Source: an uncultured Bacteroidales bacterium
Lineage (GTDB): Bacteria; Bacteroidota; Bacteroidia; Bacteroidales; Muribaculaceae
Direction: 5' to 3'
Assembly: GCA_947176515.1 (NCBI GenBank)
Contig: CAMWQZ010000025.1
Location: forward strand, 1 to 9,132
DNA length: 9,132 nt
Shown: positions 1-6,492 of the stretch, in pieces
How the letters are laid out: each line of letters starts with the position of its first letter
Numbering within the stretch: the stretch's first letter is position 1
Notes under the pieces: model-generated
The model's database searches: none
Told to the model about the DNA's origin: nothing
Seen by the model: only the letters and a program-made list of their open reading frames with translations
Made by a program: the position numbers and the translations under genes

Positions 1-678
1 GACCGTATCGCTTTTCACCACGGTTGCGAGCAGTGATTTTCCGCCGGGGCCGACGAGTGTTCCGATGTCGGCGCTGCGTTCAGAGATATAGCCTGAAATG
101 GGTGACTGAACAGCCGTGTAGCCAAGGGTCAGTTCGGCTTGGGTCAGTTCGGCCTCGGCAACGATTACGTCAGCCGTCGCAGATTCATAGGCTGCTTTGG
201 CGTTGTCATAGTCGAGCTGCGAGGCAGCGTTCTGAGCATAAAGCGGACGGATGCGTTCGAGGTCGCGTTCGGCTTTCTGTGCCACGGCGCGAGCTTTGTT
301 GAGTTGTGCCTTGGCTTTCTCTGCGTTAGCGCGGTAGACGCGAGGGTCGATTATAAACAAGGTCTGGCCTTTATTAATATATGTGCCCTCGGCGAAAAGC
401 ATTGATTCAAGATAACCCTCGACACGGGCGCGTATCTCAACAAACTGCTGAGCGCGGATGCGGCCTACGTATTCGCCGTAGATATTGATATCGTCGACCT
501 CTACAGGCTCAACTTCTACTGTCGGATATTGGACGGGTTCAGAAGCCGGTCTTTTTAAAATCTTGACTGCAATTATAGCTACAACAATAACACAAATCGC
601 GGAAATCCAGACGATTTTGCGTTTAAATAGGTCTCGGACTGGTGCGATTGATTTCGCGAGCAAGGGACTTTTTTTCAT
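1..678 (-). CDS. RND efflux periplasmic adaptor (membrane fusion protein), C-terminus cut off by the window edge
   Basis: The reverse strand is open from ATG at 678 to base 1 (226 codons, no stop). A basic N-terminus is followed by one hydrophobic segment at about residues 20-41 with no lipobox, so an inner-membrane anchor is likely rather than a lipid. Residues 80-112 (VEIRARVEGYLESM, then GTYINKGQTLFIIDP) form the first half of a biotinyl-lipoyl-like domain. Residues 113-185 are an Ala/Glu/Lys/Arg-rich alpha hairpin, and residues 186-220 (YTAVQSPISGYISERSADIG) are the second lipoyl half. This is the AcrA/HlyD_D23 layout. Such proteins link an RND pump in the inner membrane to an outer-membrane channel to export drugs, bile salts or similar. 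Family members are about 370-400 aa, so roughly 150 residues are missing. The next in-frame upstream codons reach a stop without another ATG. It lies 109 bp downstream of the response regulator, with no clear TAnnTTTG box between them. The pump gene itself would lie beyond the left edge. Confidence 0.93.
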   Translation of the reverse strand, partial: MKKSPLLAKSIAPVRDLFKRKIVWISAICVIVVAIIAVKILKRPASEPVQYPTVEVEPVEVDDINIYGEYVGRIRAQQFVEIRARVEGYLESMLFAEGTYINKGQTLFIIDPRVYRANAEKAKAQLNKARAVAQKAERDLERIRPLYAQNAASQLDYDNAKAAYESATADVIVAEAELTQAELTLGYTAVQSPISGYISERSADIGTLVGPGGKSLLATVVKSDTV

Positions 679-787
679 TAGTTTTATTGTGGTGATGAAT
701 GTTATATCTCAAGCAAGTAGCGACAGAGGAGTCTGGAGTTTGCTTAATCAGTTAAACGTTTTTATGCTGATAAATGTTCGTTTAGCT

Positions 788-1471
788 TTATTGATTTTTG
801 AGTCGTTCAAGCAATTGGGCCTTGCAGCTGTCAGAGACGGGGATACGAGCGTCGCCGTAGACAATGCGGCCCTGCTCTAAAACACGTATGCGGTCAGTGT
901 TGGCGATATATGAGCGATGGACTCTGAGGAAGCTTTCGCTTGGCAGAGTGGCTTCGATAGCTTTCATGCTCATGAGAGTCAGCACGGGGCGGGGCTGACC
1001 GTCGATATAGATTTTGATATAGTCTTTGAGACCTTCGACATACAATATATCGTTGACAGGGATGCGGATCAGGCGATATTCGCTTTTGACCGATATAAAC
1101 TGCTGCTGGTCGTTGCGGCCGCCACCGGCTCGCTCCACGGCTTGAAGAAATTCGGCATAGCTTATCGGTTTGAGAAGATAGTGGATGGCGTTGACTTGAA
1201 ACCCTTCGACAGCAAAGTCGCGATAAGCGGTTGTAAATACAACTTTTGTCTGAGCCGTGATGCGTCGGGCAATATCAAGGCCAGTCAGCTCAGGCATCTG
1301 AATGTCGAGAAAAGCGATGTCGGGTTTAAGGCTATTGATAGCGTCGAGAGCCTGCATGGCTGAAGTAAATGAACCGCAGAGTTCGAGTCCCTCTGTGCGC
1401 TCAACATAAGAAGCGATGAGGCGGCAAGCCAAAGGTTCGTCATCAACGACTATGCATCGTAAACTGCTCAT
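788..1471 (-). CDS. LytTR-family response regulator
   Basis: This 227-aa protein has a receiver domain at residues 4-118 and a LytTR DNA-binding domain at about 125-225. Receiver signatures are visible: acidic pair D10-D11, phospho-acceptor D56 in FLDIQMPELTG, T80/T81 before AYRDFAV, and K101 in LLKP. The LytTR part contains ILYVEGLKDYIKIYI and FLRVHRSYIAN, typical of AgrA/LytR-type beta-strand DNA binders. Its ATG overlaps the stop of the upstream kinase gene (ATGA, 1468-1471), so the two are translationally coupled and form a cognate pair. LytTR regulators activate transcription by binding paired direct repeats. Targets cannot be read from the sequence, but self-regulation or control of the downstream efflux adaptor are the nearest possibilities. 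Length is normal for the family. Confidence 0.95.
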   Translation of the reverse strand: MSSLRCIVVDDEPLACRLIASYVERTEGLELCGSFTSAMQALDAINSLKPDIAFLDIQMPELTGLDIARRITAQTKVVFTTAYRDFAVEGFQVNAIHYLLKPISYAEFLQAVERAGGGRNDQQQFISVKSEYRLIRIPVNDILYVEGLKDYIKIYIDGQPRPVLTLMSMKAIEATLPSESFLRVHRSYIANTDRIRVLEQGRIVYGDARIPVSDSCKAQLLERLKNQ

Positions 1472-2583
1472 GACAACGAGTTGTTGGTTTTGACGTTTAT
1501 TTCAAGTCTGGCGGTGTAACTGTCTCCGTCGACGGTTGTGGTCAGTGATGCATTAGTACCGTAGATTAGTAGGAGACGACGGCGAAGATTGGCGATGCCG
1601 ATGCCGCCTTGACGGTCGACAACCGTTTTTGCATCAAAACGGTTGTGGGTCTCACATGTGATTATGCCATCATGGGCGACAATGTCAATGGTGATGTGGT
1701 CTGTCGGGTCGCCGGTGTTGCCGTGCTTGAATGCGTTTTCGATAAGCGAGATAAAGAGAAGGGGAGCGATTGGCGCTTCGGTCATCTCGTCAATATCTAT
1801 GTGCGTGATTACGACTCCTGGAGTCAAGCGCAGTTCCATCAGTGAGATATAGTTGCGCGTGAAGTCAGTCTCCTGTCGGAGTGTGACGCGCGCTGGGGTC
1901 TCGTAGAGCATGTAGCGCAGCATCTGTGATAGTTCGTGAACAGCCGTCTGAGCTTCAGCCGGTGAAATCTCGATTAAGGCGTAGATTGAATTTAATGTAT
2001 TAAATAAGAAGTGGGGGTTGAGCTGGCTTTTGAGGTTGCGGAGTTCTGACGCTTTTTGCTCTGCGGCGATGTCTCGGCGCTGGCGCTCGAGAGCTGACCA
2101 GTGGTCAGAAAGTCGCATCGCTACTGCAAGTCCGATTGTAAGGATAACCATTACTCCGTCGCGCACCATCCCAGAAACGAACCTCAGTCTGAATTTTTCA
2201 GGATTACGAAAAGGACGTGTGGCGCACTCGGCGATGCGAGGCAAGTAATCGAAATAGTACCATATAAGATAGCTGATGCCAAGGGCCACAATAAGTAAAA
2301 TGAGATTGTAACATAAGAAACGCCACAGCCTTACTTTGGGTGTAAGGGTGTGGCCGATGACACCGTAGTACTCAATATAAAATGCGGCAATGAATATTAG
2401 CGACTTGGCGTACATGTGCCACTGAGTCCCTCCTAAAGGTTGTTTGCCGGAGGCAGCCATTGCATATCCCATGATGAACTCCGGCAATAGGAATAGCATG
2501 GAGATTACTATCAGATGGGAGATGAATTTATGGATATCGACGCGTTTGCTGTCAGAATGAATGTCGATTGGCTGGCTCGTCAT
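1468..2583 (-). CDS. LytS/YehU-type membrane sensor histidine kinase
   Basis: This 371-aa kinase has four predicted membrane helices, at about residues 21-43, 60-79, 89-110 and 138-157. A linker helix follows (about 158-185, rich in Arg/Glu/Gln), then the His_kinase domain with H191 in QLNPHFLFNTLNS, and a GHKL ATPase domain. The ATPase domain has an N-box (IENAFKHGN, N283) and a glycine-rich GGIGIANLRRRL segment from residue 326. There is no large extracellular sensor domain, so the signal is probably sensed in or near the membrane. I chose ATG at 2583. The reading frame extends to a TTG at 2658, but the best promoter lies between the two, and the extra 25 residues look unlike protein sequence. 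The gene ends in a 4-bp overlap with the LytTR regulator, its likely phosphorylation partner. Confidence 0.94.
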   Translation of the reverse strand: MTSQPIDIHSDSKRVDIHKFISHLIVISMLFLLPEFIMGYAMAASGKQPLGGTQWHMYAKSLIFIAAFYIEYYGVIGHTLTPKVRLWRFLCYNLILLIVALGISYLIWYYFDYLPRIAECATRPFRNPEKFRLRFVSGMVRDGVMVILTIGLAVAMRLSDHWSALERQRRDIAAEQKASELRNLKSQLNPHFLFNTLNSIYALIEISPAEAQTAVHELSQMLRYMLYETPARVTLRQETDFTRNYISLMELRLTPGVVITHIDIDEMTEAPIAPLLFISLIENAFKHGNTGDPTDHITIDIVAHDGIITCETHNRFDAKTVVDRQGGIGIANLRRRLLLIYGTNASLTTTVDGDSYTARLEINVKTNNSLS

Positions 2584-2605
2584 GTTAGCATTGTAATTGA
2601 TTATG

Positions 2606-2635
2606 CAAATATAATGCTTTGCCCCGACAAAGCAA
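2606..2635 (-). promoter_or_regulatory. Bacteroidota-type promoter for the kinase/regulator pair
   Basis: On the minus strand, TATATTTG (2606-2613) matches the -7 consensus TAnnTTTG, and a TTG at 2633-2635 stands 19 bp upstream, as expected for the -33 element. Two alternative TTTG boxes exist (2628-2631 and 2637-2640) at less usual spacings of 14 and 23 bp. The transcript would start near 2597-2600, leaving a very short leader of about 15 nt before ATG at 2583. This placement rules out the upstream TTG start. Confidence 0.6.
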
Positions 2636-2705
2636 GCAAAACTCGACCAAGCGCCCAAATTTGTCTATGAAATGAGAAGGCAATCTAGTTTGTAGTTTAA
2701 TTAAG

Positions 2706-3362
2706 CTATGCTATATTAACAATATTCCCTTTCCATACAGTAAATCCAAGTTTATTCAACGAAGGAACTTTAAATTCACAAGGGTTTGGTATGATTTTAT
2801 AAGGGCGGCTAAATCCTGCTGCTACTCCCAGAGGTGAAGGTTTAATATCGTCACATCCTCTGGCGGATACAATGCACTTCTTCATACTGCAGTTGTCTAT
2901 ATACTCTTTTATCTCAGGAATTCCCATCAAAAAATTAATAGTGCCAATAAACTGACTTTTTGCGTCAGGTCCCTTACTTTTAATATTTCCAACTGATAGT
3001 TCATGTAAAATGAAGTAGTTATTACTATCCAACACAGTAACTATATAGTCTGCTCGTTTTAAATCTTTCGACCAATCCTCTTTTGGACTCTTTCTGAATT
3101 GATTAATAAAATTGTCATACTTTATGAATACTAGGTCATATGGAGCAGAGGGAACACCATTGATATAGGTAGCTGCTCGATCTGATGAGTTTCGATCACA
3201 CTTGATAGAGCCATCAGATTTACAATCATGAATATCAAATATGTGGTCTAAGATTATTTCATAATCAACTATAACCTCATCAGGGAACACGCCTAATTGT
3301 TTTTCCCTACGTTTTATCACAGCAGGAGCGACACAATTACTTAGTATTTCAATAATGCTCAT
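2706..3362 (-). CDS. Unrecognised 218-aa partner of the AAA ATPase (possible effector)
   Basis: I do not recognise this family. The protein is soluble-looking, with no signal peptide or membrane helix, and contains seven cysteines (residues 10, 47, 55, 159, 163, 170, 195). The central part reads ADYIVTVLDSNNYFILHELS (residues 104-123), then lysines 128 and 130 and QFIGTINFL. The order D105, about 15 residues, hydrophobic strand ending in E121-L-S resembles the core of PD-(D/E)XK nucleases, but the usual ExK lysine is replaced by Ser, so this is only a weak resemblance. The start ATG is 12 bp after the ATPase stop, so the two are almost certainly co-transcribed. GAGGAG abuts the ATG directly, unusually close for a ribosome site. 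The gene is AT-rich (18 of 60 bases are G or C at 3001-3060). Co-occurrence with an OLD/ABC-like ATPase suggests an ATPase-effector pair, which is inference. Confidence 0.85.
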   Translation of the reverse strand: MSIIEILSNCVAPAVIKRREKQLGVFPDEVIVDYEIILDHIFDIHDCKSDGSIKCDRNSSDRAATYINGVPSAPYDLVFIKYDNFINQFRKSPKEDWSKDLKRADYIVTVLDSNNYFILHELSVGNIKSKGPDAKSQFIGTINFLMGIPEIKEYIDNCSMKKCIVSARGCDDIKPSPLGVAAGFSRPYKIIPNPCEFKVPSLNKLGFTVWKGNIVNIA

Positions 3363-3374
3363 CTCCTCATAGTT

Positions 3375-4523
3375 TTATTGTGAAAGATTATCGTATTGAT
3401 CATATATATTTGATATAGGATCAGACAATCTTGTCGCATCAATCAAAGGCATTCCATTGTTACCTCTTACTTTAAGATTTATCAGTGTGCCTTCCTCAAT
3501 TAAATATACACTGACCATATCAGGATTAATGGAAATCTCATCGTCAGCGTTACCGACGTAACGGGCAATTAGGAGATTCAAATAGTTGACAATATAAGGG
3601 CTATGAGTAGCCAGCATTAATGTCATGTCATACTGATGCTTGCTGGAAAAACAATGACTTACCAAAAAGTCTATCATTTCAATTTGATTGTCAGGGTAGA
3701 GACTCAGTTCTGGTTCTTCAATAAAAATATTTACACGTCGGTTGGGAAACTCTCCTACATTCATGCCAGCACGAAAATTCTTCAGATTATCATTGTCAGC
3801 AAAATAACTAAACAAGGCTCTGTTTAAAGAATCTTCGAGATTATACTTGGTGGCGTAATAGTCTACGATAAGTCCAACGGATGTCGCTGTCTGAATGCCG
3901 GAAGATGAATTTGATAATTTAATGGAATAATCACCATTTATACCTTGCCCTGAAATTCTGAAATCGTTAATGCCATTTTTCTGTTTTAGTACGCTAAATT
4001 TTACCCCTAAAAAGTTAAGGTCAAGTTCAGAGATAAACTTATATGCTGTACGGAAATTTTCAAGTGTGTCTTGCAGATAATAATTATCTTTGTGGCGATC
4101 AATCGAACTACCCAAAAGATCAGGTATGATAGACCTTTTATCGCTTATGAATACGACTTTTTCAAGACTAAGATGTTCACGAGCAACTACAAACTTTGCA
4201 CTCGCGGCACCATTTTTCATAACTATTTCATAGGGTCCGTTTCGATATACTATTTGAGACGTAGGAGTTAAGTATTCAAGAAGTCCTGATGCTCGAAGGA
4301 GGGGTTTTGTTTTAAATCCGATCTTTGTATTTTTGATTTTTGAATGTTTTATAAACGAACGTAAGTTCACACGCTTATACATCCATCTAAACAAAGATAG
4401 GACTTTCATAATGGTACTTTTGCCACTACCAGATTGCCCAATTAATACAGTAAGAGGGCGTATATCACTAAGCTCAATCTCAGAGATTGGTCCAAAATCA
4501 ACTATTTTGAGATATTCGGTCAT
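3375..4523 (-). CDS. ABC/OLD-like AAA ATPase (AAA_15/AAA_21 type)
   Basis: This 382-aa cytoplasmic ATPase has an SMC/RecF/OLD-style fold. It starts with a short strand and FGPISEIEL, then Walker A GQSGSGKST (residues 29-37), and an insertion domain at about residues 50-200. Next come an ABC-signature-like NSSSGIQ (205-211), Walker B with catalytic glutamates IFIEEPE (266-272) followed by LSLYP, and an H-switch LATHSPYIVNYLN (304-316, H307). No TOPRIM nuclease domain follows: only about 65 residues remain after the H-switch, unlike full OLD nucleases. Such stand-alone ATPases usually work with a separately encoded effector (as in Septu, PARIS or Rlo-type systems), and here the 218-aa gene follows directly. 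The effector sequence does not match those named partners as far as I can see. The low G+C (16 of 60 at 4321-4380) suggests horizontal acquisition. Transcription probably starts from the TATATTTG box near 4618, giving a leader of about 90 nt. Confidence 0.92.
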   Translation of the reverse strand: MTEYLKIVDFGPISEIELSDIRPLTVLIGQSGSGKSTIMKVLSLFRWMYKRVNLRSFIKHSKIKNTKIGFKTKPLLRASGLLEYLTPTSQIVYRNGPYEIVMKNGAASAKFVVAREHLSLEKVVFISDKRSIIPDLLGSSIDRHKDNYYLQDTLENFRTAYKFISELDLNFLGVKFSVLKQKNGINDFRISGQGINGDYSIKLSNSSSGIQTATSVGLIVDYYATKYNLEDSLNRALFSYFADNDNLKNFRAGMNVGEFPNRRVNIFIEEPELSLYPDNQIEMIDFLVSHCFSSKHQYDMTLMLATHSPYIVNYLNLLIARYVGNADDEISINPDMVSVYLIEEGTLINLKVRGNNGMPLIDATRLSDPISNIYDQYDNLSQ

Positions 4524-4617
4524 ATTAATCTAATATTTATCTTACGAAGATTCGAGGCATTTGGCGCATAGAATGGTCATCTTGTTTTTAATGACATATC
4601 CAAATATGTTTTGTGTG

Positions 4618-4648
4618 CAAATATAAGTTAAAAAAAACTACAATTCAA
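4618..4648 (-). promoter_or_regulatory. Bacteroidota-type promoter for the ATPase/218-aa pair
   Basis: On the minus strand, TATATTTG (4618-4625) fits TAnnTTTG, and a TTG at 4646-4648 lies 20 bp upstream across a run of Ts. The ten bases TTATATTTGC are identical to those of the kinase promoter at 2605-2614. A near-copy, CATATTTG (4601-4608), breaks the consensus at its first base. Confidence 0.55.
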
Positions 4649-4782
4649 CTTTAAGTTTAAATAGAAGCTATGAATATAGCGTTTTTAATGTATTTTCATG
4701 CTGAGTTTTGATAAGGTTATAATGAACGGCTTTTGCAATATGTTTTGGAATATCACGATTATTTTTATGAAAAATAAGTGGG

Positions 4783-4820
4783 TTCGATGGAGATGAATTA
4801 ATTCGATGGAGATGGATTAA
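4783..4820 (+). repeat. Two head-to-tail 19-bp direct repeats
   Basis: TTCGATGGAGATGAATTAA (4783-4801) is followed immediately by TTCGATGGAGATGGATTAA (4802-4820), with a single A/G difference. The junction creates a perfect 10-bp palindrome, GAATTAATTC (4795-4804). The pair ends 64 bp before the -7 box of the oxidoreductase promoter. A paired direct repeat upstream of a promoter is a common form of activator site, but no binding protein can be named, and a short replication-slippage duplication is an alternative. Confidence 0.85.
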
Positions 4821-4861
4821 GAGGATTGAAGTGAGATTTTTTAATTTTTTTGTTTGGGAGG

Positions 4862-4892
4862 TTGGATTTGAAAGTTTTTTGGGTTAACTTTG
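4862..4892 (+). promoter_or_regulatory. Bacteroidota-type promoter for the oxidoreductase cluster
   Basis: TAACTTTG (4885-4892) matches TAnnTTTG, with TTG at 4862-4864 placed 20 bp upstream; an extra TTTG sits at 4867-4870. The start site should be near 4896-4900, giving a leader of about 70 nt before ATG at 4971. This also argues against the TTG start at 4890, which overlaps the promoter. Confidence 0.6.
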
Positions 4893-4970
4893 CATGTAAC
4901 GATTGGCTGGTGGCTCGGCCGGTCGGAGATTATTAAAAAATTTATTTGTTTTTGCCTTAGATTTAATCTT

Positions 4971-6455
4971 ATGTCTGACCTTTCGAGAAGAGACTTTTTA
5001 AAACGAAGCGGAATCGCTTTGGCCGGCATGATGGTTGCCCCTACAATCGTTCCGGCATCAGTGCTCGGTAAAAGCGCAGGTTACACTGCGCCGAGTGATA
5101 AACTTAATATCCTTGCAGTCGGCATAGGCGGTCGCGGAGCGGCTGACCTTGCTGAGATGGAGACAGAAAATATTATCGGGCTCTGTGATTGCGACTGGAG
5201 GTATGCCAAACCTATTTTTGACAAATATCCCAAGGCAAAGCGTTACAGCGACTATCGCCGGATGTATGACGATATGCTCAAAGATGCTGACGCTGTGATG
5301 GTGGCCACGGCTGACCACACTCACGCCATAATTGCTGCCGACGCAATCGTCGCAGGCAAGCATGTCTACGTAGAGAAACCTTTGACGCTTTATCCTTACG
5401 AATCGCGTTTGCTGACCAAGCTCGCAAAGAAGCACAAAGTTGCCACGCAGATGGGTAATCAAAGTACGTCGCACGCTAATACTCGCACGGCTCGCAACTG
5501 GCTTGCTAACGGCGAGATTGGTGAAGTGACCCGTATTGAGGCTTTTACCAACAGACCAATATGGCCGCAGGGCATGTCTACGCCAAAAGAGGTGATGAAG
5601 GTGCCCAAGACTATGGACTGGGAGGCTTTTATCGGTCCGGCTAAGTATCGCCCTTATCATGAGACTTATACGCCTTGGAATTTCCGAGGATGGTGGGATT
5701 TCGGTTCAGGCGCACTCGGCGACATGGCTAACCATATTCTTCATGTGCCGTTCCGCGGTCTGGAACTTGGCTACCCGACAGCGGTCATCGGCAGCTCGAC
5801 GATGCTTATGAGCGATTCGTGTCCTACGGCTGAGAAAATCACATTCAAGTTTCCTGCGCGCGACAATCAGCCTAAACTTGCGTTGCCACCGGTTGAATTG
5901 ACGTGGTATGACGGCGGCCTGATGCCTAATCTGCCGGATAATATGCCCGAGGGCATGAAGTTTGACCCCAATGGTGTGGCTGTGCTTTATGGAACGAAAG
6001 ACACAATGGTAGTAGGCAACAGCGGTACAGCACCGATACTCTGCTCGGGCCGTAATCCTGAGGTGCCGCAGCTCTGCCGAGTAGTCGAAAACGACAACCA
6101 TCAGCAGGACTGGATTCGCGCTTGTAAGGAAAGTCCTGAAAATCGTGTGCCATGTGAATCAGACTTTATGTATGCCGGTCCGCTTAATGAAATGATAACT
6201 ATGGGCGTGGCTGCAGTGCGTCTGCAAGGGTTGAATCAGTGGCTCGGTTGGGACGGCGAGAACATGCGCTTCACTAATATCCCGGCTGACGCTACGATTT
6301 CTAACATTATCGAAGATAAGTTCCAGATTCACGACGGACATCCGACATTTGACCGAACTTACACTGAGCCGGTTGACGCTAATCTATATGCAGAGCGATT
6401 AATCAAGCCGGTCTATCGCGACGGATGGGTGTTGCCCGACATGCCTAACGTGTAA
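4971..6455 (+). CDS. Tat-exported Gfo/Idh/MocA-family oxidoreductase, copy 1
   Basis: This 494-aa NAD(P)-dependent sugar oxidoreductase has a twin-arginine signal (SRRDFLK, residues 5-11, then a hydrophobic stretch to about residue 33). It probably folds and binds its cofactor in the cytoplasm before export. The Rossmann motif GIGGRG is at 51-56. The family EKP motif is at residues 135-137, and the catalytic-type D251-x3-H255 lies in GALGDMANHIL. The C-terminal half is the substrate-binding alpha/beta domain. The family oxidises or reduces sugar hydroxyls, often at C3, with tightly bound NAD(P). The start was set at 4971 because its downstream twin begins with the same MSDLSRRDFLK, and an upstream TTG overlaps the promoter. 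The neighbour 37 bp downstream is about 88% identical without gaps. Together with the DUF1080 protein, a periplasmic keto-sugar pathway is likely. The substrate is unknown. Confidence 0.94.
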   Translation: MSDLSRRDFLKRSGIALAGMMVAPTIVPASVLGKSAGYTAPSDKLNILAVGIGGRGAADLAEMETENIIGLCDCDWRYAKPIFDKYPKAKRYSDYRRMYDDMLKDADAVMVATADHTHAIIAADAIVAGKHVYVEKPLTLYPYESRLLTKLAKKHKVATQMGNQSTSHANTRTARNWLANGEIGEVTRIEAFTNRPIWPQGMSTPKEVMKVPKTMDWEAFIGPAKYRPYHETYTPWNFRGWWDFGSGALGDMANHILHVPFRGLELGYPTAVIGSSTMLMSDSCPTAEKITFKFPARDNQPKLALPPVELTWYDGGLMPNLPDNMPEGMKFDPNGVAVLYGTKDTMVVGNSGTAPILCSGRNPEVPQLCRVVENDNHQQDWIRACKESPENRVPCESDFMYAGPLNEMITMGVAAVRLQGLNQWLGWDGENMRFTNIPADATISNIIEDKFQIHDGHPTFDRTYTEPVDANLYAERLIKPVYRDGWVLPDMPNV

Positions 6456-6492
6456 AAAATAATAAACCAATCATAATTCAACCCATAATATA

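Larger units (their letters stand above)
4524..4970. other. Divergent intergenic region between the ATPase cassette and the oxidoreductase cluster
   Basis: This 447-bp AT-rich spacer holds no convincing gene. It contains a minus-strand promoter for the ATPase gene (4618-4648), a weak 5-bp hairpin (GCTAT/ATAGC, 4667-4680), a 19-bp tandem repeat (4783-4820), and a plus-strand promoter (4862-4892) followed by a leader of about 70 nt. Part of it may belong to the acquired cassette: base composition stays low until about 4860 and then rises in the leader. Confidence 0.7.

Noticed and set aside
753..784. Inverted repeat TAAACG/CGTTTA downstream of the response regulator
   Set aside because: It is only 6 bp with a 20-nt loop; likely chance in AT-rich spacer.
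485..1363. Plus-strand open frames across the adaptor and response regulator
   Set aside because: The minus strand encodes well-defined domains over the whole stretch.
2584..2658. 25-residue extension of the histidine kinase from a TTG
   Set aside because: It lies across the promoter and does not resemble a kinase N-terminus; ATG at 2583 fits better.
2706..4523. Assigning the cassette to Septu, PARIS or RloAB
   Set aside because: The 218-aa protein shows no HNH motif and no TOPRIM-like start, so none of these names is supported.
4667..4680. Hairpin GCTAT-GAAT-ATAGC followed by GTTTTT as an intrinsic terminator
   Set aside because: The stem is only 5 bp and AT-rich, and no plus-strand gene lies upstream to need it.
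4890..4970. 27-residue N-terminal extension of the first oxidoreductase from a TTG
   Set aside because: It overlaps the -7 promoter box, is absent from the paralogue, and would bury the twin-arginine signal.
5058..6341. Several open frames antisense to the first oxidoreductase
   Set aside because: They mirror codon structure of a clearly coding strand, show no family motifs, and the same kind of shadow recurs opposite the second copy.
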